The position numbers were made by a program, and so were the translations under genes. Under the pieces are notes generated by a model, which did not search any database, was not told the origin of the DNA, and worked only from the letters and a program-made list of their open reading frames with translations. Below, piece after piece: positions 49,674 through 60,390 of a stretch of 64,000 nt of DNA (its first letter is position 1; each line of letters begins with the position of its first letter). Source of the stretch: Lucifuga dentata (taxonomy: Eukaryota; Chordata; Actinopteri; Ophidiiformes; Bythitidae); the NCBI GenBank assembly GCA_014773175.1, contig VXCM01000825.1:310521-374520 (forward strand), in the 5' to 3' direction.

Positions 49674-50054
49674 ATTCGACTTTGATCTGTCTTCCACAGA
49701 CCCTTCAGACATGCAACCATAGCTACATATTATCTAAACAGAAATGACAAAATGATGGAGAACCTCATAAGTACTGTCGAGAAAGTTCCCTTATTGTGCA
49801 ATACATATGGCATGCTCCTATGGGGTTAACTAAATCGAAAGTACTTCTTGATGATGTGTGCTGCTCTTGATTTAGCCCAAGCACTTTACTACTTGTACTG
49901 AGCAGAGCACAGATCTCAGATGTGAAGGCAGCGAGATGATCAAAGCGCAAATTGTTTACCACAGTGCAGTTTTACAGCTGATCGTCTATGAAAGTTCTTT
50001 GTTATCCAGATCATTAAATATCAAGCAACTGTATTGCTAGCTATAGTAGTTCAA

Positions 50055-50260
50055 GGCAACTGGACTTGGTGCTTAGTCTTGAAGACATTTTGCCGGTCAT
50101 CCAAGCAGCTTCTTCAGTTCTGGGTCAGTGGTGGAAAGTGATACAGCATTCATCCTCTGAAAGTTGTTCACTCCTTAGGTCAGGTGACTCCATGGGTCCT
50201 TCTTGTGGGTCGGTCAGTCAGTCTTGTTAGGTTTGTGAGGTTGAATGGACAGTAACAGAC
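50055..50260 (-). mobile_element. Teleost retroelement fragment
   Basis: TCTTGAAGACATTTTGCCGG followed by CATCCAAGCAGCTTCTTCAG is a familiar fish repeat phrase, usually seen on the other strand as CTGAAGAAGC then TGTCTTCAAGA. The family is uncertain; a Penelope-like or LINE tail is possible. Confidence 0.45.
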
Positions 50261-50373
50261 AACAGATTAACTCAATTAACAAGCAATGTGGATTTTGTTT
50301 TTCCTGGTCAAGTCCCACAGAATTTTCTCCTGTCCCCCTGCCAAAAATAAATAAATAAATAAATAAATAAATA

Positions 50374-51335
50374 CTGCATTCCATTTACCTCAGAAGTCGG
50401 AATTTCCGGCTTCCGACCTCAAACCATTCCAGACAAATGTAAACAAAAAAACATGACTGAACACCAATAAATACTGTAAGATTAAATAAACTTAATAATA
50501 AATGCTAACTAAAGTAAAGTTAGACTACAGGACTTTTTGGTTGGATTGTGTTACAATGATATTAATCACAGTGGGTATTAAATGTTTGTGAAATAAGTAA
50601 ATGTTCTGAAAGTATTTACACTTGCGTATCAATGGCAAAAGGTTATCATACTGGGGTACTCGAATAGAAATATTAAAGGTCCACAAAAAACATTTTCAAC
50701 AAGGCAAAGGTCCATTTATTAAGGTCAGTTAAGCCAGAGTTGGATTCGGATCCAAATCTGCCTGTCAGTTGTCGATGAGCCCAACACTGTGTCAACCCAT
50801 TGTTGTCATGGAGATGAGAGGATGCTGAATGTGACTGGACCAAACCAAAGCACAGTAGACATTCTCACAGATAGTGGAGCAGTCAGTTTCACTTTCTCTG
50901 CTGCTTGCAGTGGAGAATTTTGACTCATGTCGCAGCGATGTCTCACAGATAATACAAATAATACATATGAAAAGTATAATTTGCTCAGCGTCCAGAGACA
51001 GTTGTGGCTCGGTCTGGATCCGGACCACAGTCCGGAATTTGAGAATGACTGTCATACGCTATAGATAGTTAACTTGTTGATATATTTTGACCTTTTTATT
51101 TCAATGTTATGCAATAAAAAAATACTTTATTTGGCTGTTAGCTGATCATTAACATTCACAAAGCTTGCTTCCACAGACGCTGCCATGTTGAGTGACGTCA
51201 TACTCGTGAAGTCGGGGTACATAACTTTGGTCCAAGTTTCCCAGTCAGAGCTCCGACTTCAAGTGCTATTCCAATGCATTTGTCCAAGTAGGAGGTTGAA
51301 AACATCAGAGTTCATAGGTAACTGGAACACAACAT
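50374..51335. mobile_element. MITE family copy B, interrupted
   Basis: Ends TTCCATTTACCTCAGAA and (reverse complement) TTCCAGTTACCTATGAA are inverted repeats. The interior aligns with copy A on both sides of a 400-bp insertion at 50652-51051. Removing the insertion gives an element close in length to copy A after its assembly duplication is removed. It lies directly next to an AAAT microsatellite. Confidence 0.75.
50652..51051. mobile_element. hAT-like MITE nested in copy B
   Basis: The left end TGGGGTACTCGAAT and right end (reverse complement CAGTCATTCTCAAAT) resemble Charlie-type hAT termini, with AAAGGTCCAC near the left and TCCGGACCACAGTCCGGA near the right, a pattern known from such elements. 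TCATAC occurs on both sides (50646-50651, 51052-51057). Copy A of the host element supplies the empty site. No coding capacity. Confidence 0.7.
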
Positions 51336-52911
51336 AATGCTCAAAATCTGAACATTTTTAACTTTTCTTTTTGCAAGCAAACTTGCTGGCCAGAAACTGT
51401 CTTCTTTCCTCTGGTTCTGTTTGGTTGGATTCACCTGCTCAAAGCAACATCTTTGGGGAAACAGAAACAAACAAAACCATCTGTGATCCTCTTCCTCAAC
51501 TTGGAAAACCTCATAGCTTTAGGGCTCGGTGCTGATGGGCTGCTGCTGCTTCACTGGGTAAGAAATGTGGAAAAGAGAGGAACTGACCGTGACTTTAATC
51601 GTACTTCCTGCTGACGTGTTCCAGTTCCACAGCTCACATTCCCACTGAGATATTCTCTCTCTCAGTTCTTTTGGCACCACAAATACATTTTTATGTGGAG
51701 GTGATGACCTAAGTAGTTATGTAGAAAATACCCTGTGGTTTATGTTGATATTTACTGTGGATTTTCATTATGACTGAGTTCTTACTACAGTCACAAATCA
51801 GCAGCGCATTCAATGCACTTTGCATTAGCTTATGTCAACAAATGACTTTCATTTGCTCCAAAACACCCAAGATCGATTTACTCAGCTAAGAGGAATAGCC
51901 CTATTTGAGAAATTCTAATGTAGGTTCTGCCCTGGAGTTAAAATCAAACAGATATTAGTCTGTGCAACTGTGGTGTTGTTGCTAGTTTGAATATACTTCA
52001 CTCTTTCCCTTATTATCTCCTTTAATTCGCTAGGACTGTTGATCTTCCTAGGCCTGTAAGTGGATGCCTGGCCTGCATCTGTCAGCTGTGGGCATTAGAA
52101 ACATGTTAACAGAGAGATGAAATGTAATTCATCAGGCCTGACACCAAATCTCCAAAATGACAAGGCACTGACAGGATCTTAGACTTTATTGGCTAAGAGA
52201 TGAATGTTCCGGAGGAGTAATTCAAAGTGAAAAATCAGTCCCTTGAGAAATAGATCCCCTTATTCCAGGCACTGTGAAAAATTCCTATTAGAAAATAGAG
52301 CAGTTTTTCTTCACCGCCTTAATTTACAGTTGGCAGTTAGGCGACACACTATACCTTAACTGTGCAATCCAATCGCTTGGAACCTGATTGATTTTGAAGG
52401 TGGAAAATAACAATGATAATTCCTTCAGTGTCTAGGTGGAAGCAAGTGTTGGTTTCCCAGCAAGATGACATCCTTACTCCAATCTTTAATTAGATAACAA
52501 CTGGCACTGTTGGATCCAATTTGGCTTCTTTGAAGTTTTAAGTCATAGACTAGTCAATTGATTGGGACAAATCCCTTTGCAAAATTGCAATTTAAATAAT
52601 TTAAGCCAGTGAATTACAAGGACAAATAGAACAGGATTCTTATTGTAATGAGATAATAAGACAATTATTTTGACACAAAGTTGCAGATGTACAACTTACA
52701 ACAAGTGATGATCTTTTTTTAATGATCTGTAGAGATGCTATTAGGTCTCAAACTTTATACTGAATAAATTCAATTGAATTAGAAGTGCACAGAAGGGAGC
52801 ATTTTGACTGACATCAAAAAGCTTATCTGACAAGCTTATATCATTTGTCTGATGTTAAAAATAAGTAATATTTATAATTCACCATTTTGTCCTTAAATGT
52901 TAAAAGCTTAA
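51336..52911. other. Gene-free stretch
   Basis: Unique-looking sequence, with a conserved-looking block at 52.03-52.46 kb. No exon could be supported. Confidence 0.55.
52030..52460. promoter_or_regulatory. Conserved-looking noncoding block
   Basis: Repeat-free, with several homeodomain-type or bHLH-like cores (CAGCTG near 52082, TAATTCATCAG near 52125, TAATTCAAAG near 52219), and stops in all frames. Flagged by texture only. Confidence 0.25.
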
Positions 52912-52943
52912 AGGACCATACCGGCCGTTTTGGATGTCTAAGC

Positions 52944-53074
52944 CTAATATATTCAATTTTCATACATGTAACGTTACTGACAATCATTTCCCAAAGCATA
53001 CTTCTGGANCTAATATATTCAATTTTCATACATGTAACGTTACTGACAATCATTTCCCAAAGCATACTTCTGGA
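52944..53074. other. Assembly join: exact 65-bp duplication around N
   Basis: 52944-53008 equals 53010-53074, with N at 53009. It falls inside the left terminal repeat of a transposon, a likely cause of the failed merge. Confidence 0.92.
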
Positions 53075-53242
53075 ATGGTGAATTAAAAAATTTTTTTTCC
53101 TACCTTCCAGACCACCATTGGTTTCAGTTTGTTCTGGTATGCTATTAAAATCAACGTGTTTATACTTGAAACATTCTTGGGATAGGTAATCCATCATCGC
53201 AAACAAGATGTGTATTTAGGTTTTTTTCAAAGTTAAATAATT

Positions 53243-53470
53243 ATAGATAGACAGATAGATTCTTTATTGTCATTGTATATAACTACACAACAAAATTTCA
53301 TTTGGCAGCAGTCCTCTTAGCAGCAAGAATTAAAAATAAATATAAGACTACATTTAGATAGTATATAAATATAATAAATTATGCACGTCTGTATTAAAAA
53401 TAAACTATAAACACAAAACATTATTGCACTTTCCCAAAGTTATAGCAGCAATATTCACATTATGTTATAG
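53243..53470 (-). mobile_element. LINE 3' tail inserted in the TIR element
   Basis: On the minus strand it ends ACAATGACAATAAAGAATCT followed by TATC/TGTC units, the common 3' tail of fish CR1/L2-like LINEs (AATAAAG then a tetranucleotide run). It is absent from the related element at 39.2 kb, so it arrived after that element spread. The upstream boundary is approximate. Confidence 0.6.
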
Positions 53471-53806
53471 CAGCATTCAGTTTTAGTTTAGCGTTTAAGC
53501 TCAATAAAAGCACGGTGTGAATGTATGTCTCCACCAGGGAATATAGTCCAAAAGAAGACCTGCATTTATCGAAAAATTTAAAGGACTGTGACTTCAAAGG
53601 CTGCGTAACTATTAGCAGGCGAAACATCGTTTTTTTAAGGTGGGTGTATTGCTTGAACATTTGATTTTGAAAGATTAAGAAATTTTGCAAAATATCAGGA
53701 AAGTTGAAATGCGGTTTTATCCTTTGGGAAATGGTTGTCAGTAACATAACATGTATGAAAATTGAATATATTAGGCTCAAACATGCAAAATGGCCGGTAT
53801 GGTCCT

Positions 53807-54745
53807 GAAGCCATTTAATAATGCTATCAATTGATTCTGATGCCAGTCTGAAGTGTTCATTTAAAGGCTGTGTTTTTCCTTTTTCCCTCTAAAACTCACG
53901 GTGTAGCTGCTCTCCAGATCTCAAAACAAGGCAAGACAATCCAAGACATTGCCATGTACTCCACACCCCTAGAATACATGTCTGATTAGGGCCATGCCTC
54001 TCTAGCAGAGGATATTAAAACAGATAAGTTTGGGGGCGGTATGTTAAGTTTCAGGGTAATTTTACAGCCTTGTCTGCTTCAATCAGTGTTTTTCTAAATT
54101 TGTAAAAAAATGCTATAGAATAGCCTGGTGTTACATTTTCAAATTTACCCAGTAATGGGAAATGACTGCTCATTATCCCAATACAAACACTTATCAGTAT
54201 GCTTTTATGTTTGTCATAGAAGCTGATTTTTTTTTCTTTTTTTTTTATGTGCAATTATCACACTGAGAGAAATTGTACTGTAATGTTGTTACATCTTCAC
54301 CATCGGAAGACAATTATCTTCACTTAAGGATGCAGCAAGAAGCTTATATTGGTGACATGATCACAACCTGTCAGGTTTGACTTCTATAGCATTATGTAAT
54401 ATTTGGGAAATTTAAGCCTTAATTAGTTAAAGCAATATTTTAATTATATTAAGAAATATTTCCTCTAATTGTGCAATTACTGCCAATGGATTTCTTTATC
54501 ATGTACATGCTGAATGGTTTGCTATCATTTTTCCTTCCTACTTTCCTTCAAACTGTGAGCTGCTTTTAATGCTCTCCAGAATGTGAGACCATTATGTTCA
54601 GTTATGCTTGATATTTTATTTGTGTAAAAAAAAAAAANAAAAAAAAAAAAAAAAAAAAAAATCATAATATTCAAATCCAACTCATATGTCTCTTAAACAA
54701 TACTATCGAACTCTGTAATGGAGGATAGTTTCATTCATTTTTAGT
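53807..54745. other. Gene-free stretch
   Basis: No exon could be supported. It contains T-rich and A-rich runs, one with N at 54638. Confidence 0.55.
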
Positions 54746-54882
54746 TTTATATATATCTATGTATATAGATATATATAGATATATATGTATATAGATATAT
54801 ATAGATCTATATATATATAGATCTATATAAATATATATAGATCTATATACATATATATATAGATATATATACATATATATAT
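54746..54882. repeat. TATAGATA/TATATA array
   Basis: AT-rich satellite-like tract with recurring AGATCTATATA units, strongly self-complementary. It abuts the LINE fragment that follows. Confidence 0.9.
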
Positions 54883-55258
54883 ATGACTGGAGCGGACAAG
54901 GAGCAGAAGAGGGCAGTTGTGATAGATGTGGCCGTCCCAGCTGACAGCAACATCGGGAAGAAAGAGCACGAGAAAATCGAGTAGTACCAAGGGCTGAAAG
55001 AGGAACTGGAACAGACATGGAAGGTGAAGTCCAAAGTGGTCCCATTTGTAATTGGAGCACTTGGGGCTGTGACCCCCAAACTGGGAGAGTGGCTCCAAGA
55101 GATTCCAGGAACAACATCTGAGGTCTCTGTCCAGAAGAGTGCAGTCCTAGGCAGCTAAGATACTGCGCAGAACCTTCAAACTCCCAGGCCTCTGGTAGAG
55201 GACCCGAGCTTGAGGAAGACAGAAACAACCACCCCATTGGGGCGGGGGAGGAGGGGGA
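54883..55258 (+). pseudogene. Decayed C-terminal end of a LINE polyprotein
   Basis: The frame from 54883 encodes the tail seen at the end of many non-LTR retrotransposon polyproteins: [20 protein letters not shown], then [33 protein letters not shown] and SVQKSAVLG. In-frame stops TAG at 54982-54984 and TAA at 55156-55158 interrupt it, and the reverse transcriptase domain is absent. The motif is C-terminal to the RT domain in that group. It is a 5'-truncated, inactive copy. A G-rich segment and T-run end it. Confidence 0.85.
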
Positions 55259-57149
55259 GGTTTTTTTTTTTAAATTATCTTTACTGTATTTATTGAATTT
55301 GGCTTCCAGTTCTCATTTAAAAAGTTGCGTTGTAAAATCTTTTACTAGATGGGCTGTAAATTTTTGCTTGTGAAAATAATTTTTGCCAAGTCTGTAAACA
55401 GTAAATGAGGCCTTGAAAGCCACATAATTGTTATTTATTTATTTATTTATTTACTAACCAAGAGTCAAGGACTTTATGTTACATAACAATAGAATTGTTT
55501 TTTGTTTTGCTCTTCTTTCAAAATGTCTACAATCTGTTTTCTATGATAGTTTCTATATTTTTAGACTTTATTTTCTAGATTTTCTCCCTGAATCAGGAAC
55601 TTCTTAAAGAATTTTTTTTTTTTTTTTTTTTAAGATATTTTTTCTAGTATCATGAGTTTCTAGAAACAAGTAAAATTGAAAGGCTTGGCAGAATTTATTT
55701 TAGCATGATGTCATAAACACAAACCAAAATACACCATCCTTGCGGGTAAAGGATTTTTGGAATGCACCTTTTAAGGTAACAAATTAGCGCCAACTTTAAT
55801 GAAAAGCAAAACTGCAAAATTACTGTAGGGTTACATCATTGCAACTGAATTTTCATATTTTGGAAGCAATATCATTTATCTGACCTAAAAAGATTTTATA
55901 CCACAGTCTGTTTTCGTATATGATTTCATTTATCTGGGTGTTATCTTCATAGCTGCTTTACTTCATTCAGCATTCATTCTGATCTTTACTCATTGAGTCA
56001 AAGATCTCCTGGACATCCATGAGCATTGAGAAGGGGATTTTGGATGATCCAGCCAAAAGATGAGAGTTAGAAACAGAGAATGTGATGATCAGTTCAGACA
56101 CATTTATTACGAGCGCTCGGGACAATCAATACAAGATTAAGGAGCACAAGGTACAACTTTGTTCTTATAGCTGCATAGATTCTTACACAGGACACAGCTA
56201 TCTTGTTCCATATAAGGTAAAGGTTCCTAGGCTTCAATTTACCTTCTTTCCTCAGCACATACCACAGAGTTCAGCTGAGTCTAAATGCGGGGGTGCCTCT
56301 TTTCACAAACAACTTCACCCACATGTATAGTCAAGGTGGATGAAGCAGAATTCCACCTATCAAGCATGTTAGCTGCCTAGCTTTTACAATGAAGAATCAG
56401 ATGAATGAAGAATTATCATCAGTTTTATTACCATGTGGCATTTGGGAAACGGGGACATAATCGTCATATCTTCTTGTTCTCACCATTTACCCAAAATTAA
56501 TGACTGTAAGTGGGGCTTTAGCCGTAGATGAGACATCCAGAGAGGAGAGCCAAGTAGAAGAGCATGAAAACAGCATTTTTAAAGGCTGAGAGCCACAACC
56601 ATCATACATGTTTCTATTTCCAAAGAGCCGTTAAGCTTTTAGAGGAGAAAGCTCTGGTCTTTAAACAACCTGTGTCCTGCAGTATTCCACTTAAACAGCA
56701 GGTATATGTCTCTTGCTGTGGGATACAATGAAGCTTGTAATAGGTACACAAACCTCCAGATGAAATAACTTGCTTGTCCTCTAGTGTCTCCATTTCCTTG
56801 ATGTTTTTTTTTCCACTCTTTCAGTCATTATCCCAGAGCTAATAAACTCTCCAGGCCTCTATGAAAGTGGATAAAACCTTTCTGTAATGAGGAGAAAGAA
56901 CACAAAGCTGATTAAATTATTTACCTCACAACTAATGCCTTTCCACATTAGAGCACAGTTAGTTTTGTGATGCAGGTTTATTGACTAATTATTAATTTGC
57001 ACAAACATATCGACAGTATACTCTAAAAGGAAAATAGAAAGAAATGCATGAAAACTCCAGCTTCTTGACACTTATCTTTTATTGACAGGGCCAATGACAT
57101 ATTGTGGCCTGGAAAATAATGGAAAAACTGATTTTCTGTCTCCTCTCAG
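55259..57149. other. Gene-free stretch
   Basis: T-rich sequence including an ATTT run near 55435-55455 and a T-run near 55613-55632. No exon could be supported. Confidence 0.55.
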
Positions 57150-57275
57150 TTTGACTGTGACAGACTGACGGTCCACTAAGCACGAGATGCGCGCAGAGCT
57201 ACTCAGATGTAGAACATAATGTTCCTTTTCAATTTTCCATCTGGTTTCAGACAGTGCAATTGTCAAAATGTAAAG
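57150..57275 (+). promoter_or_regulatory. Promoter-like segment upstream of candidate exon
   Basis: CpG-enriched compared with its flanks (ACGGTC, GCACGAG, ATGCGCGCAG). It is followed by AAAGATGGCGTC, a YY1-type site overlapping the start codon, an arrangement common in TATA-less housekeeping promoters. Inferred. Confidence 0.45.
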
Positions 57276-57349
57276 ATGGCGTCAAACCTCCTCGGCACCG
57301 TTTCTGCTCAACAAACCGAGCAGGAAGATCAAGATAAGCCTGCAGGGAG
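57276..57349 (+). CDS. Candidate first coding exon, unrecognised gene
   Basis: ATG in strong context (AAAGATGG) starts 24 codons: MASNLLGTVSAQQTEQEDQD then KPAG, plus two bases. They end at a consensus donor GAG|GTGAGT (GT at 57350-57351; phase-2 intron). The segment is CpG-richer than its surroundings, and its polar Gln/Glu/Asp composition suggests a cytosolic or nuclear N terminus. I do not recognise the protein, and no acceptor-bounded exon continuing it was convincing in the remaining 6.6 kb. The gene may extend past the window. Confidence 0.45.
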
Positions 57350-59948
57350 GTGAGTGTGTCTGGTCTTTATGTTTGGTTTTTGGTCCAGTGAAACCAATCT
57401 GTGACAGACACACTATCTTTGCATTTTGTTCTATCTGAAGTATTAGAATGATGCTGTGTTGTGCTCAACACTGTCTGTGTCACACCATATCGCCAATATG
57501 CCCGAGGTAAAAATACTCCCCTGCCACCTATCGCCCATCAAAGTCTCTCATGTATTCTTGAGTGAAATGGAATCTGCACAGTTCATATAAAGTTCAGCTT
57601 CTTTTCAATTAATATTATGGCACCTTTTCTTCTCTTTAATGATTCATCAGAGAACCTTCACACAACCTCTGTGTGACTGTTAATCACCAGCACAGACACA
57701 CTGGTTTGCCCTGCAGATGTAAAGTCATAGATCTCCAGCTTGTATCCTGGGAGACTGCAGGTTAAAATGACTCTGCCCTCCATTTTATTCTGGATTTCTA
57801 TCTTTTCCTTTCACATTAAAAGGTTAGATTACCTTGATCTCCAAGGGGCTTAAAAGTATTATCCAACACATTTTGAGTGATCTTATCCAACAACTCAAAG
57901 CTAAAGACTGTAAATGTAGGGATAGATCCAGGTCAGCACTCTGTTATTTGTTCATTATTCCCAATCTAGAAGTGTATGACAGTAAATCATAGTCAAATCA
58001 AGTTTATTTATGTAGCCCAGTATCACAAACAATGTCTCAAAGGGCTTTGCAGACCCACATATTAGTGGTCCTCGACCCAGCCCAAGCTCTCTAAGAAGAC
58101 GAAGAAAAACTCATTTAAATCTTCTTGTATAAAGAAAATGGAAGAAACCCCAGGAGAGGCTATTATAAGAGAGATTCCCTCTCCTCAAATGACCGGGTGT
58201 GTAATAGGTAGTTTACAGATGATGTAACATCTGTTGTGCTTTTTCCACATGAAATGGGACTGGTGGGCGGAAGTGTTTGTAATAGTGTTTGAAATATATG
58301 TGAAGGTGAGAGAGAACAAGTGGTGAGATGCTGATGTCTGCAAGTGTGCCCCTGAAACCTAAGAGGCAATCAAGATATAGGTCTGAGTGGGAGACAAAAT
58401 ATCAGTATTCCCCCCCGTCCCATATTTTGCCAGAACAACAGTATCAAACCTAATCCTGTAGAACCTGATCTAGTTCATCTTCAATCTGCTTAGCAACAAA
58501 TGCCTCACAATGTATCATGCAATTCGTGGTAACTATGTTGGAGCTTTCTGCCTGATCAGTGCTGTCACTCCGCTCTGCTGCGCTTGCTAGTCGTGGCTGC
58601 GGCTCCATCTGATCTGATGTAAATGAGCAAGTTGTGCAGCATTGCTATGTCGAAATCTTTTTTGACATAGGCAAACATGCCTATATTTTGAACATGCAGT
58701 ACAGCTCTCTACCATCACACAAAGCAATTTTTAAATATCTATCTTTTATATTCTGCTGTAAATAAACCACTGAGATATTCAAAGTACTGTTTGCTCTCCA
58801 TTGCTGCCCACGAACCGTTTCCCACCACTTCTGCTCTACTTCCGCTCGATGACGTTAAAAAATCACGTGACTGTAAACAAGTTATAGGAAGTGTAGAAAC
58901 ACGTAAATTACAAAGATCAAAAACAAGGAAATATTACAGAATAATATGAACAGCAAATAGTCAATGATTCAATGTCAGTTTAGTCAATATGAAATCATCA
59001 TAACCTGTATGCAGTATGTAGCAGATCAGTGCCATTAGAACTGCATTCATAACAAATCACAGATTAACTAGAGGGCACTCAGAGAGCGTATATCTCCGCC
59101 AAGGCCTGATTTAATCAATTCAGAACAGGCTTCTGTTGTGTTGTGGAATTAGAGGGAACTTCCATATGTGGGGGTGAGTAAATTTGAAAAATTCACTGTC
59201 TAAATTCGAAGAATTATTAGATCTGTCTGAGATTATCACTCATTTCTGGAGTAGAAAGAACAGATAGAATGACGTATGAAGGGAATCAGAGGATGCTGCA
59301 AATTCCTTCTTGGAACCTTCTCAACAACTAACAATGAGCTTCCAGCTTTTCCACATTGTGTAAAGGCTGCCATAGAATGTTTATAAATTATACATTTGGT
59401 TTAAAGTTATCATTTCAAATATATATTCTGTTAGTTTAAGTAGAATGTACTGAATTGAAAAAATGGAAGTGCAGAAAGATAAACATGAACAAAAAGGTTA
59501 AAGAAATAATCCCATAAATAAATGTCACAAAAAGTTATGTCACTGTAGAGTTTCAGTTCAAATTCTGAGTGTATTCTGAATGCTTTTACAGTGTGATGCT
59601 CCGAATTTACAAACAGGAAATGTGACTTTTCTTTGTTCTTATAAATGATCCACTTTTATGTAAGTGTATGCTCTGGTGATCACAGTGGCATTTTATGAGC
59701 ACACCTGACATTTAGTCTCCTTGTGCTGAGAAACTAATGACAACCCACCAGGAAAGCAGTCAAAATTGTGTGTGCACGTTTAAAAGTGTACACTACAATT
59801 GTTCTTTGCTGACTTATGGATGTGCTTTGATGCTATTTGGTGAAATCTGTACTTGATGTGGAAGTTTTCAGGTGGGATGAATGCTATTAAAGGGTGAGAA
59901 CATCCCCCTAGTTATTACCTTTATAAAACCCTTAAAACCAGTTCTATT
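57350..59948. other. Possible first intron of the candidate gene
   Basis: Contains one teleost dispersed repeat at 57990-58230 and a weak CTCF-like ACTAGAGGGCAC near 59070. A CpG-containing patch near 58.80-58.87 kb (CCGCTCGATGACG) is unassigned. No exon could be supported. Confidence 0.4.
57990..58230. mobile_element. Teleost dispersed repeat (TTTATTTATGTAGCCCAGTA type)
   Basis: The order AAGTTTATTTATGTAGCCCA, ATCACAAA, TCAAAGGGCTTTGCAGA, GGAAGAAACCCCAGGAGAGG, GATTCCCTCTCC matches a repeat present in very many percomorph genomes, often within introns and UTRs. Family name not assigned. No flanking duplication was confirmed. Confidence 0.7.
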
Positions 59949-59956
59949 ATCTAAAA

Positions 59957-60382
59957 CACTGCTTTTCAGACTGGCTCTGAGTAAACCAAGGCATAAGTAC
60001 CACCTCACCAACCACCCACCAGATCTAAAAAAAAAACAACAACAAAACCCCCCCCCCNCCCCCCCCCCAAAAAAATCCTCATGCATTAAATGTGAGCTGT
60101 AATGGAATTGAGAGATTTTCAGTATGAGCTTGAAAGGCTCCTGACACCACCATAAAACAAATATTCAGTGTGCATAATGGATGTGTTGTGGACAGATGAG
60201 TTGAGCCATTCTCAGAAAACAAAACTAAACAAAAAAACACCCATTTCATTTGTGAATAATTTGCCAGAATAAAAAAAAAAGATTCTATAGATTTCAGTTT
60301 TTTATTCTTTCCAGAGTTTATCTCACCAAGGAGTGCTTAAAGTATCAGCGGTGGTACACATGCCACAGCTTGAGAACCACTG
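59957..60382. mobile_element. hAT nonautonomous element with perfect 8-bp target duplication
   Basis: A 426-bp element bounded by identical octamers ATCTAAAA at 59949-59956 and 60383-60390. The left end CACTGCTTTTCAGACT and the right end reverse complement CAGTGGTTCTCAAGCT agree at 11 of 16 positions. An 8-bp duplication and CA.TG ends define hAT. The interior CATTTCATTTGTGAATAATT pairs it with the 15.8-16.85 kb element. It contains a C-run with N at 60058, so its true length is uncertain. No transposase. Confidence 0.85.
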
Positions 60383-60390
60383 ATCTAAAA

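Larger units (their letters stand above)
42847..50373. other. Gene-free stretch apart from a possible small exon
   Basis: Holds a CA/TG hairpin tract at 43.35 kb, a T-run with N at 43504, a CA tract at 44.49 kb, a conserved-looking patch around 44.6-44.8 kb, a G-quadruplex candidate at 48.03 kb, a two-unit 70-bp tandem at 49.53 kb, a retroelement fragment at 50.06 kb and an (AAAT)n run at about 50343-50373. Nothing else could be supported as coding. Confidence 0.5.
52912..53806. mobile_element. DNA transposon relic with about 85-bp terminal inverted repeats
   Basis: The left end AGGACCATACCGGCCGTTTT and the reverse complement of the right end AGGACCATACCGGCCATTTT start arms that stay over 90 percent alike by eye for about 85 bp, through TATTCAATTTTCATACATGT and ACTGACAA.CATTTCCCAAAG. 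It has no transposase. A LINE-tail insertion lies at 53243-53470 and an assembly duplication around the N at 53009. A diverged relative is at 39234-39650. The superfamily is not assigned. Confidence 0.8.

Noticed and set aside
52841..53206. 121-codon minus-strand frame with an internal duplicated peptide
   Set aside because: Artefact of the 65-bp duplication around N within a transposon terminal repeat.
54731..55237. 168-codon minus-strand frame
   Set aside because: Antisense of the decayed LINE tail; the sense strand shows the conserved motif.
59868..60102. Frames rich in Gly or Pro
   Set aside because: Caused by the C-run with N inside the hAT element.
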